Below, one piece after another: positions 26,754 to 34,176 of a stretch of DNA of 64,000 bases; position 1 is the first letter of the stretch, and each line of letters opens with the position of its first letter. The notes under the pieces were generated by a model. It made no database searches. It saw only the letters and a list, made by a program, of their open reading frames with translations, and was not told the DNA's origin. The stretch spans positions 62,001 to 126,000 of the forward strand of contig JABLXA010000006.1 of the NCBI GenBank assembly GCA_013178415.1. Reading direction: 5' to 3'. The position numbers and the translations under genes are program-made. Source of the DNA: Bacillota bacterium. GTDB lineage: Bacteria; Bacillota; SHA-98; Ch115.

Positions 26754-27659
26754 TCAGACCATCGACAATCCGGCCAGAACATCGGCCAATAGTGCAAATT
26801 CCCCGAGACTCAGGCTCTCAGCCCTCCTCGAAGGCAGGATTCCGGTTCTCCTGAACGCTTCATCCAGCAAATCAGGATCGAATCCTAAATCGCTGCCAAG
26901 CAAGGCGTTCCGAAGCATTTTCCTGCGCTTTCCGAACCCCGCGCGCACTATCTTAAAGAACAACTCCTCATTAATCACTGAGACTGCGGGACGCTCCCGC
27001 AGTCTCAGGCAAACTACTGCTGAATCTACTTTCGGCGCCGGGTCAAATGCCCCGCGCGGGACACGGGTCACGACCTGCGCTTCGGAATGAAACTGGATCT
27101 TTACCGAAAATGCCCCATAATCCTTGGTATGGGGCCGGGCAATCATCCTATCTGCCACTTCCCTTTGAACCATCACCACCAGTCTCTCAAATAATTCCCT
27201 ATGATCGAGCAGCATTGATATGACGGGAGTGGTGATGTAATACGGCAGATTAGCCACGACTTTGCCCTTTCTCCCCCCTTTTATAACAAATCCGAGGAGT
27301 TCTGTCAAGTTAATTGCCAGAATGTCCGCGCAAATCACCTCAACGTTGGGAAATGCAGCGAAATGTTTTTGAAGGAGGGCTGCCAGGTCTCGGTCTACTT
27401 CAACGGCTATCACCTTTCCGGCCTTCCCCGCCAGTTCCCGCGTCAAAACTCCGGTCCCCGGTCCTATCTCTAGGACCACATCGTCTGATGACAACTCGGC
27501 GGCCTCTACAATAAGGCGAATATATCGACTGTCCTTCAGAAAATGTTGCCCAAACCGCTTTTTGGGGCGGACTGGTCTCATAAATTGAGCCCCCGGGATT
27601 TCACGCGGGGGCTCACTAAACTGATTTTCGCTTTTGACCTGAGAGCGCAGTTTCTCCAT
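26754..27659 (-). CDS. rsmA: 16S rRNA (adenine1518-N6/adenine1519-N6) dimethyltransferase RsmA
   Basis: 301 residues, slightly longer than usual because of a 30-residue N-terminal extension. SAM-binding motif I is VVLEIGPGTGVLTREL, motif IV is VVANLPYYITTPV (the NLPY signature of N6-adenine methyltransferases), and the C-terminal helical domain is intact. The enzyme dimethylates two adjacent adenines in helix 45 during 30S maturation. It follows the yabE-like gene directly. The rnmV (RNase M5) gene that lies between them in Bacillus is absent. The TIGR-like opening KKRFGQHFLKD is where the conserved protein begins. Confidence 0.96.
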   Translation of the reverse strand: MEKLRSQVKSENQFSEPPREIPGAQFMRPVRPKKRFGQHFLKDSRYIRLIVEAAELSSDDVVLEIGPGTGVLTRELAGKAGKVIAVEVDRDLAALLQKHFAAFPNVEVICADILAINLTELLGFVIKGGRKGKVVANLPYYITTPVISMLLDHRELFERLVVMVQREVADRMIARPHTKDYGAFSVKIQFHSEAQVVTRVPRGAFDPAPKVDSAVVCLRLRERPAVSVINEELFFKIVRAGFGKRRKMLRNALLGSDLGFDPDLLDEAFRRTGILPSRRAESLSLGEFALLADVLAGLSMV

Positions 27660-27682
27660 ATATTGACTACTCCTAACCGGCC

Positions 27683-28756
27683 TTAATCGGGCTCAAGAAC
27701 ATAAACTTTGACTCGCCGCCTGCCAAACCTCAGACATTCCTCAACGGTCGGGAAGAATAAGTCTATTTTATATCCTTTGATCGCCGCGCCCACATCTGCC
27801 GCAAGGGCCGGACCATATCCTTCCACATAAAGTCGCGTCTTGAGAGGAATTATATCAGGATCCACCGCCACCACGCCACGCTGCGCCTTAACTCCTATGG
27901 CAGTATACCCGTCCGCATACTTGCCGCAACTCCTGGGCCCCGGCTCAAAGGCCGTCGCAATCATGTAGTACGAATCGCGGTATCTATACGTTCCACGTGA
28001 GGTCACCAGAGTTCTGAGGGGATTCCTGGTCCCGTAGGCAATTACCTCATGAACAGGCGGGACTATGACCTTCGCGGATACGATCTCCTCTTTTATCTTT
28101 TTTCCATTCTCGTAGGTTACCTTAACCGACTCTTCCCGCAACCCGTCGACTCCCTTGCTCAACACCCTTGTCCTTCCCTTATCCAGGTGTGAGTCAGGGC
28201 GCTTTTCCGTCCTGAAGGGCACTACCACTCTTCTGGTGACGACTTTCTGGGACACCCTTGTTATATCTATCTTCATCCCAGGCGCCACAACAGAATCTAG
28301 TGCCGGGCTTATCTGATCCATAGGACCAAGTGAAATGCCCTCCTTTGAAAGGACGGCCCTTACCGTCTTCGCTGTGGTCCTTAGATCACGTTTTGCCCCG
28401 CCAACTGTCAAAATCACCGGAACGGCACGTTCTATGACGATCTTCATGCCGTCCTTCAGCCTTTGATCCTGAGATGGGCTAACTTCATCTCCAGGGGAAA
28501 GACTCACCCGAGCCTCTTTCAGCACATCCCCTACAGTTGCTCCTATCGTTGTCCTTTCAATGGCGGTCCCGTCGACTTCTATTGTGACATCCTTGCGGAA
28601 CCATATGAACCCTGCTGTTGCAATCACAACAAGGACGAGAGTAAGGATTGCGAAAAACAATCCTCCTCGCCGGACTTTCACATTGGGGAATGTCGCCCAT
28701 CTGCCCCAGGCCTTCCACCCGAACCATCGCGCTACTGGGGGCTTACTTCCCATCAC
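27683..28756 (-). CDS. yabE: YabE-like cell wall protein: DUF348 repeats, G5, 3D domain
   Basis: 357 residues. One transmembrane segment (about 31-52, GLFFAILTLVLVVIATAGF) anchors an extracellular part with two DUF348 ubiquitin-like units (TIEVDGTAIERTTIGATVGDVL and VILTVGGAKRDLRTTAKTVRAVL), a G5 domain (about 180-255) and a C-terminal 3D domain with its conserved aspartates (VAVDPDIIPL, AADVGAAIKGYKIDLFF). The 3D domain is related to lytic transglycosylases and resuscitation factors (RpfB, Sps). The family acts in wall remodelling during growth resumption. ATG 28756 is preceded by AGGAGG; a TATAAT -10 lies about 100 bases upstream. Confidence 0.9.
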   Translation of the reverse strand: MMGSKPPVARWFGWKAWGRWATFPNVKVRRGGLFFAILTLVLVVIATAGFIWFRKDVTIEVDGTAIERTTIGATVGDVLKEARVSLSPGDEVSPSQDQRLKDGMKIVIERAVPVILTVGGAKRDLRTTAKTVRAVLSKEGISLGPMDQISPALDSVVAPGMKIDITRVSQKVVTRRVVVPFRTEKRPDSHLDKGRTRVLSKGVDGLREESVKVTYENGKKIKEEIVSAKVIVPPVHEVIAYGTRNPLRTLVTSRGTYRYRDSYYMIATAFEPGPRSCGKYADGYTAIGVKAQRGVVAVDPDIIPLKTRLYVEGYGPALAADVGAAIKGYKIDLFFPTVEECLRFGRRRVKVYVLEPD

Positions 28757-29084
28757 ATCAACCTCCTGAATAGGTTTCTGTCACACGTCTTCTTCCGTCA
28801 ATGGCACGTCCGAATTCAGGATTCCATGGGTGATTGAATGCTGCATCGGGTTACTACATTATAGTCAGAATATCCATCCGTTGATCATCGTCTTCTCGGG
28901 TCAAAAGACGATAATCTCTGGCCGCGATCTTTTCCTGGCCTCAATAACCTCTGCCAAAAAACAATGATCTTGGCCTATCAACAGTATTCTGCCAATCATT
29001 CCTTTTTATGCATATGCTTATGGCATGCACCGAGCCGATCCTGCATATTCATGCCTGAAGTCACGGACCAGGATCTCGGAGGTG
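28757..29084. other. intergenic region upstream of yabE-like gene
   Basis: No gene seen. Holds the probable yabE leader and promoter region. No known riboswitch pattern was recognised. Confidence 0.4.
28858..28863 (-). promoter_or_regulatory. possible -10 element of yabE-like gene
   Basis: Exact TATAAT on the minus strand, about 100 bases before the start codon. No good -35 hexamer is found 16-18 bases upstream, so the call is tentative. Confidence 0.35.
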
Positions 29085-29675
29085 TCAAGCGATCTTAGGC
29101 GAATAATGCCTGACCCTAAACTCCGCCCCAATGGACTTGGCTATGGCTTCACATGCTTTTACATCGACCTCAGGGACATCCACAACTGTGAGAACCACCC
29201 GAGGGATATACTTCATCGACTGACTGGCGAACTCCAGCATGGCATTATAGGCTTCCTCGCCCAATGAAGGATTACATAGCCTGGCGTATTTCTCCGAATT
29301 CTCGGCATTAAGACTTATGGACATAGTGTCAATAAGCCCCTTGAGCTCAGGGACGACATTTCTCCCGAAAATCAGATTGGCCTGGCCATTGGTATTGATC
29401 CGTATCTTTGCCCCTCGCTCCTTAAGCCTGCGAGAGACCTCCTTTATCACATCGAGGCGGATCATGGGCTCCCCATATCCGCAGAACACTATCTCGTCAT
29501 ACCTGGTTGGGTCCCCGACAGCCTCAATAACTTCATCAGCTGTAGGCTCCCGATCAAGCCACAGATCATACCCGCCGACCCCATCAGCAGTCTTTCTGAT
29601 ACAAAAATCACAGCTATTTGTGCACCGATTCGTGATGTTCAGGTAGAGCGAATTCCCCAGTTTATAAGCGATCAA
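29085..29675 (-). CDS. TatD-linked radical SAM protein
   Basis: 196 residues, small for a radical SAM enzyme. The cluster-binding motif CTNSCDFC (CxxxCxxC) follows LYLNITNRC near residue 17; EIVFCGYGEPMIRLDVIKEV is the glycine-rich SAM site, and MSISLNAENSEKYARLCNP is the next conserved strand. It matches the family known to be encoded next to tatD. Here tatD is 8 kb away, which implies an insertion between them. The TTG start (29673-29675) has GAGG nine bases ahead. Reaction unknown. Confidence 0.88.
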   Translation of the reverse strand: MIAYKLGNSLYLNITNRCTNSCDFCIRKTADGVGGYDLWLDREPTADEVIEAVGDPTRYDEIVFCGYGEPMIRLDVIKEVSRRLKERGAKIRINTNGQANLIFGRNVVPELKGLIDTMSISLNAENSEKYARLCNPSLGEEAYNAMLEFASQSMKYIPRVVLTVVDVPEVDVKACEAIAKSIGAEFRVRHYSPKIA

Positions 29676-30082
29676 TCAGTATAGCCTCACTAAGCTATTC
29701 CAGTTCTTTGACTCTTTACTAACATATCTATTACATTCCTTACACAGATTTTATTCTTTCGACAAAGATGGCCGAATTCCTGCTTGCGATTTTCAGCCAG
29801 TGGAATGCGATGGAATTCCTGCAGATTGATGGAACACCGTAGAATCTCTCCCAAATTGTATGGGAATTCCACGTTCGTTTTTGATGAATGCGGACCCTGG
29901 CAATCCGGCGCGAGCACCAGTTCGATGCGAGAGTAACATAGCGGCACCAGGCCCAGCTTGAAAGTGTCCGCCAACCCTTGCTCTAATAGATTTTTTCCAG
30001 TATAATGAAATCACCAGGAGGGAGGGCAGGTTTCCCGGGATTCCTGGATCCGGAGGCAATTAAGGTCCGCGGGGGTTTCGCA
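29676..30082. other. intergenic region with GGAATTCC-type motifs
   Basis: No credible gene. Several GGAATTCC or GAATTCC words occur (29773, 29812, 29862 area), and short frames look random. Probably the left edge of the accessory island. Confidence 0.4.
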
Positions 30083-30442
30083 ATGGGTGGGGACATCACG
30101 TCGAAAGAATTCCGTAGATTAAATAGTGTTATCAGAAGAAAGCGTCAGGAAAGAACAGAGGAGCTCATCAGTAAGGCATTTCAGAAGGCACAAGCTATTG
30201 CTTCTCTGCTGAAGAACCGCTATGGCGCCGAAAGAGTCTTCCTGTATGGATCACTGGCTTGCGGCGGATTTAGAGAAGGATCCGACATCGACATCCTGGT
30301 GGAAGGTTTTCAGGGTTCTTATTGGAAGATGTATACAGAAGCTGAGGACCTGGCTTCGCCTTTTAATGTAAGCATAGCGCTCTACGAAGACGCCGCGCCA
30401 TCCCTCCGCGAGGCTGCGCTGAAAGGCGGGATGCTCTTATGA
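30083..30442 (+). CDS. MntA-like nucleotidyltransferase antitoxin
   Basis: 119 residues from ATG 30083 (GCGGGGG about 10 bases ahead); the frame is open from 30005, but the extra residues look non-coding. The minimal nucleotidyltransferase motif is RVFLYGSLACGGFREGSDIDILV, giving GSx(10)DxD, the metal and NTP site. MNT proteins paired with HEPN proteins act as antitoxins that AMPylate the toxin. The gene overlaps the HEPN gene by four bases (ATGA), the usual arrangement. Confidence 0.82.
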   Translation: MGGDITSKEFRRLNSVIRRKRQERTEELISKAFQKAQAIASLLKNRYGAERVFLYGSLACGGFREGSDIDILVEGFQGSYWKMYTEAEDLASPFNVSIALYEDAAPSLREAALKGGMLL

Positions 30443-30963
30443 TGCTCGAGGAATACCTTGTCGTTGAAGGCAGGATCAATAAGGAGAAAGAGAACCTCCT
30501 CGCATTGGAAAAAGAGCTTCGAGATTATGGTTTATACCCAACTATCACTGCTCGCGCAATAGGAGGATTCTCCCTGGAAGATGCGGCAGCTATCAGAATA
30601 ATCGGTTCAATTCTTCATGACTATTACACGGCCATAGAAAACATACTAAGGACTGTAGCCAGCAGGATTGATAAAAGCATTCCCACCGGGGAGCAGTGGC
30701 ATAGAGAATTACTTGAACAAATGACGCTTGCGATCCCGGGGGTACGCCCCCAGGTCCTCTCAACTGAAACCGCACGAGAGCTCAACGAATATCGAGGTTT
30801 CAGGCACATTTTTCGGAATCTATACGGCTTTACCCTTTCCTCTAGAAGAGTAGCTGACCTACTTAGTCGTCTTCCCGCCATCAACGAGGCTCTCCAGCGC
30901 GATCTGGATATCTTCCAGCAGAAGATGAGGGAGTTTTACGGGATAGGAGAGGGTCGGGCATAG
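30439..30963 (+). CDS. HepT-like HEPN-domain ribonuclease toxin
   Basis: 174 residues, helical. The catalytic HEPN segment is ELNEYRGFRHIFRNLYGF, with the Arg and His of the Rx4-6H motif and the Tyr that is the target of AMPylation in HepT. The N-terminal helices and IIGSILHDYYTAIENIL fit this subfamily. As a free protein it would be an RNase toxin; the overlapping nucleotidyltransferase neutralises it (type VII toxin-antitoxin). Start at 30439 overlaps the antitoxin stop; a second ATG follows immediately. Confidence 0.82.
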   Translation: MMLEEYLVVEGRINKEKENLLALEKELRDYGLYPTITARAIGGFSLEDAAAIRIIGSILHDYYTAIENILRTVASRIDKSIPTGEQWHRELLEQMTLAIPGVRPQVLSTETARELNEYRGFRHIFRNLYGFTLSSRRVADLLSRLPAINEALQRDLDIFQQKMREFYGIGEGRA

Positions 30964-31023
30964 CCCGAAACCGGGAGTGGCGAATATCCAGGCAGGCTTT
31001 ACTGAAATTCCGGCTTCGGAAAT

Positions 31024-31064
31024 GCTTTCGGCCATCCAGTACCAGGAGCAGGATGGCCGAAAGC
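31024..31064. terminator. perfect 14-bp stem hairpin between convergent genes
   Basis: GCTTTCGGCCATCC and GGATGGCCGAAAGC form a perfect 14-bp stem with a 13-base loop. It lies between the HepT-like gene and the convergent beta-barrel gene. No T-run is visible, but position and stem strength suggest a bidirectional terminator. Confidence 0.6.
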
Positions 31065-31102
31065 GCGAACCCCGGTTATCGACGACTGCTCATGCTGTTT
31101 AT

Positions 31103-31861
31103 TTAGAATCTGTAGCTTGCGCCGAGGTAGATGCCGGATGTGGTAAGGGTGGAGGTATTGTTAGCCTCATCCTTACTAGTTACAGAGACATATTTGTATC
31201 CGCCATCAACATAAAGATTGGGGACTACCTTCACGGCATATCTCACACCGCCATTGAACTCGACAGCAGTCCCTTGCTCCTCGGGACATGCGGTACCATC
31301 AATCGTCGGCCTGAGTGTAAGGGAAGAGACATATCCTCCGGAAACATAGCCCTCGAGCCCCTCCATAAGAACTGCAGTGGCTTTGGCTCCGACCTTGAAT
31401 CCTGAGGCATCAAACGACATCTTCGTAGGGGCGCCGGCCTCAGCTACCAATTCGCCCTCTATAGCGCTACTAGCCATGAAATATCCAACTGCCGGGGATA
31501 TGGAGAATACCGGATCAGAGTAAAGCTTATATGCCGCATCGATCATGGTGTATGACCCGGAGGCCTTTGACTTGTTCCACTCGACGCTCCCGCCGGGACC
31601 ACTAATGGTGAGATTTCCTGTACTGGAAATACTGGAGTATGCGAAACTGACTCCGAACTTCTCAGCAAAAGCAAAGTCCCCTGACACTGAAAGTCCGCGA
31701 CCGGGAATAGTGATCGCATATGTTTCCGCGTCCGCTTTTAGTTCCAGCTTCCACGTGCTCGGCATCCAATATGTACCAGATACCGTCCCCTGAGCCATAG
31801 CTGCGGAGGCAAGGCCCATCACACACAAAGCGACAACAGATAGAATTGTCAATTTCTTCAT
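31103..31861 (-). CDS. predicted outer-membrane beta-barrel protein
   Basis: About 252 residues from ATG 31861, where a Sec signal peptide begins (MKKLTILSVVALCVMGLAS, cleavage after AMA). The mature part is a run of amphipathic strands with aromatic ends: GLSVSGDFAFAEKFGVSFAYSS, GFKVGAKATAVLMEGLEGYVSGGYV, VEFNGGVRYAVKVVPNLYVDGGYKYVSV. It ends in GIYLGASYRF, the pattern of a C-terminal beta-signal (alternating aromatic/hydrophobic, last residue Phe) used by BamA. There are no Cys in the lipobox position and no anchor. Two Cys occur in one loop. An alternative is a surface-exposed beta protein of a monoderm, but the final Phe argues for a barrel. Confidence 0.75.
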   Translation of the reverse strand: MKKLTILSVVALCVMGLASAAMAQGTVSGTYWMPSTWKLELKADAETYAITIPGRGLSVSGDFAFAEKFGVSFAYSSISSTGNLTISGPGGSVEWNKSKASGSYTMIDAAYKLYSDPVFSISPAVGYFMASSAIEGELVAEAGAPTKMSFDASGFKVGAKATAVLMEGLEGYVSGGYVSSLTLRPTIDGTACPEEQGTAVEFNGGVRYAVKVVPNLYVDGGYKYVSVTSKDEANNTSTLTTSGIYLGASYRF

Positions 31862-32278
31862 CAGGTAACCGCGCTCACTCACCGCCCATATAGCCTATGC
31901 AAGGCGGTCAGCAGCACGACCCCCCCTTTCCTATTTGGCCTTTTGGCCTAATTAACCCACATGGTTTATATTTCATGCAGTTCTCTTCATTCTCATTTAC
32001 CAAGGCGCACTGCACTCTACAGTTAACGCCACCGCCAGACCTGAAACCTGTTAAAGTCCGAGTACCACCTCCCGAGGCATCAGATCATAAATGCGCACCA
32101 GTAATGAGGGGCCATCTTATGGAACAGTTTGCTCGAAGCCCCCATCAAAACCGCCCCAATCCAATAGGTGCAACCATTTAAATCTATTCGTCTCCTCGGG
32201 GGAATTTCCTGCCGTAGGGAAATATTTAACAAGATTCTCTAAAAATCACCACTGATCACGCAGTCATTTCATGACACC
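31862..32278. other. intergenic region
   Basis: No gene, repeat or clear hairpin recognised. Upstream region of the beta-barrel gene and downstream region of the first caspase gene. Confidence 0.4.
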
Positions 32279-33526
32279 TCATTGAGGAAGCTTCACAAAA
32301 TCCGCCGGCGGGACCCGATAGATTGGCCTGTTTGCCCCAGTTTCAGGCCATATCTGAGGAGTCTGTACCTCCCCAGTCCTGGGATCATAGGTATAGTTCA
32401 TAACCCTCGGCTTTGCATAGTTGAATGCCTCCTGTGCTGTGATTATGCCATCAAGGTTGGAATCGGCGGGATAGCCCGCGGTCTTCGCAATGCCCTCACA
32501 GAAGAAGTAAGAGAATACGCCGTGATCAAGGCCCGAATATTCATTGGACACCTCAGTGTCGTTGCTCGCCGTGATGACCACATATCCAGCCTGATTGAGA
32601 TCTCGCGCAAGAGCGGTGAATCCCCGCTTAGCTTTCTTGCCCTGGAAGAATGGAAGGTATTTATACATTCCGCCGCTATAGCAACTATCGAATATGAAGA
32701 CTTTATTCTGTCCAGGGATTTTGGCAACCCACGAGGTCAGTTCGTCATCAGTGATTATTCGAGAAGGATCAGATGTCGCATCAGACGGCGCGATAAACTC
32801 ATCCTCTTCGCCCGGAATATTCGTGGTCTGCCCGCCATGGCCAGAGAAAAACATCAGGAAATGATCCTGCGGCTGCATTTTCGCCGCGATTGCATCAATG
32901 GCCGCCTTTATTTTCGCTTTTGTCGCCTCTTGATCCTTCAGAATATTGGCATCAGCGATCCCGGCATAATAGTTATTCTGATATAAGGTCTTCCACATAA
33001 GCTCTGCGTCTGCAACCGCATAGCTCAAGTCTGGGCTTCCCTCGGTGCCTGGATTGTAAATCTCATAAGGATCGTAATTATTGATCCCCACAAAAAGATA
33101 ATAAAACGCCCCTATCCTCGGATAGCCTCCATTCACCCACGTATCCGCCCCAGACCTCACCACTACACCACGGATCGTGAGAGGTTGATACCGTGGGTGC
33201 GCAATGTAGACTGTATATGTGCCAGGTGAAAGGCTTAGCTCGAAATAGCCTCTATCGTCCGTCCATGTTGTCTTGCCCCCAGCTGTGACCGTCGCCCCAA
33301 CAAGCCCCCCCGTCGGTGGAGCCGGGATAACCTCCAATCTGCTCCCCTCGACAAGTTTCATCTTGGGACGAGCCCCCGGAGGGAGATCCTTGGCATTCGG
33401 ATCAGCTGTCACATAACCAAGTATCCGTCCAGGGAGTGATGGCGCGCCGCCGAAACATCCCGTAAGAAATACAAATGATAGAGCACATAGCATTACTGGC
33501 AAAAGGTACCTAAATATCCTTTTCAA
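32279..33526 (-). CDS. caspase-family (C14) lipoprotein with CarboxypepD_reg and EF-hand
   Basis: 415 residues from TTG 33524-33526, which has TGGAGGTGAT eight bases ahead. The lipoprotein signal peptide ends in FLTGC (C24). A carboxypeptidase-regulatory-like beta domain (about 35-130: GLVGATVTAGGKTTWTDDRG, PGTYTVYIAHPRYQPL) precedes the caspase fold (FYYLFVGINNY, YAVADAELMWKTL), with catalytic His in MFFSGHGGQ (H230) and Cys in IFDSCYSGG (C282). An EF-hand-like loop, DSNLDGIITAQE, follows at 355-366. Prokaryotic metacaspases/orthocaspases are often calcium dependent and cleave after Arg/Lys. Here it would be exposed outside the membrane, not in the cytosol. Confidence 0.88.
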   Translation of the reverse strand: MKRIFRYLLPVMLCALSFVFLTGCFGGAPSLPGRILGYVTADPNAKDLPPGARPKMKLVEGSRLEVIPAPPTGGLVGATVTAGGKTTWTDDRGYFELSLSPGTYTVYIAHPRYQPLTIRGVVVRSGADTWVNGGYPRIGAFYYLFVGINNYDPYEIYNPGTEGSPDLSYAVADAELMWKTLYQNNYYAGIADANILKDQEATKAKIKAAIDAIAAKMQPQDHFLMFFSGHGGQTTNIPGEEDEFIAPSDATSDPSRIITDDELTSWVAKIPGQNKVFIFDSCYSGGMYKYLPFFQGKKAKRGFTALARDLNQAGYVVITASNDTEVSNEYSGLDHGVFSYFFCEGIAKTAGYPADSNLDGIITAQEAFNYAKPRVMNYTYDPRTGEVQTPQIWPETGANRPIYRVPPADFVKLPQ

Positions 33527-33622
33527 CCATATCACCTCCAAGGTTTTCTGTTCTCCATAATATAATACGGATACCACATAAGTATTAAGGGGATCAAATG
33601 CAAAAAGCCCCCGCCATAGATA

Positions 33623-33660
33623 GAAAAGCCAGCGCCGTTGAATTTTCAGCCGACGCCGGC
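33623..33660 (-). terminator. terminator after the YezD-like gene
   Basis: Minus strand: GCCGGCGTCG pairs with CGGCGCTGGC (two wobble pairs), followed by TTTTC. It lies about 75 bases past the YezD-like stop and ahead of the caspase gene. Confidence 0.6.
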
Positions 33661-33735
33661 CATGATCATCTATCAGGCGATATCCCGCTTGTGAACATCT
33701 CAGGCTGCATTCCAACGCCCACTACATAATTGAGA

Positions 33736-33990
33736 TCATCTTACCCCAGCCGCCTCACCTTCCACTCGTTTACTGCATTGACTGAACCGAACCTTCTCAG
33801 TCGTGTCTATCTGGATGATCTCACCATCCTGCACATAAATGATAACCTGACCATATTTCAGCCTTGATACAGTCTCACAAATAAACCTTAACACTCCCCT
33901 CCGGAGTCTAGGCCGCGCCATCTCCTCTTTGGGAGGCCTCAGATCCTCCAGACGGGATTCCAGCTGCGCTCTGAGCGCGCTTTCACCCAT
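33736..33990 (-). CDS. YezD-like small protein (DUF2292)
   Basis: 84 residues from ATG 33990, which has GGGGGTGGGG just upstream; the frame is open for 14 more codons. The core FICETVSRLKYGQVIIYVQDGEIIQIDTTEKVRF matches DUF2292 (YezD). The family is small, with two or three strands after a helix; its role is not known. Here it sits between the first caspase and the subtilase genes, an unusual place. Confidence 0.75.
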   Translation of the reverse strand: MGESALRAQLESRLEDLRPPKEEMARPRLRRGVLRFICETVSRLKYGQVIIYVQDGEIIQIDTTEKVRFSQCSKRVEGEAAGVR

Positions 33991-34176
33991 ATATGCCCCA
34001 CCCCCAATACCATGATGACGATGGGAAATCAATCATGAATCAATGGGTGGGTTTCGCGGCGTCATCATCAGAAACATGCCATCCAATGAGTCAAACTGGT
34101 GTGGCCATCGAAGTCCTCTTTATCCTCCTAACAAACGCCACGTCAATGGCATCAACACCTGCCAGGAAAATCAAAG

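Noticed and set aside
29690-29974. A 94-residue minus-strand gene
   Set aside because: No ribosome binding site, no recognisable domain, random-looking composition, and its overlapping frames look equally plausible.
33527-33715. N-terminal extension of the first caspase protein
   Set aside because: A lipoprotein signal peptide begins at residue 64 of the long frame, exactly after a strong ribosome site, so the longer version would bury it.
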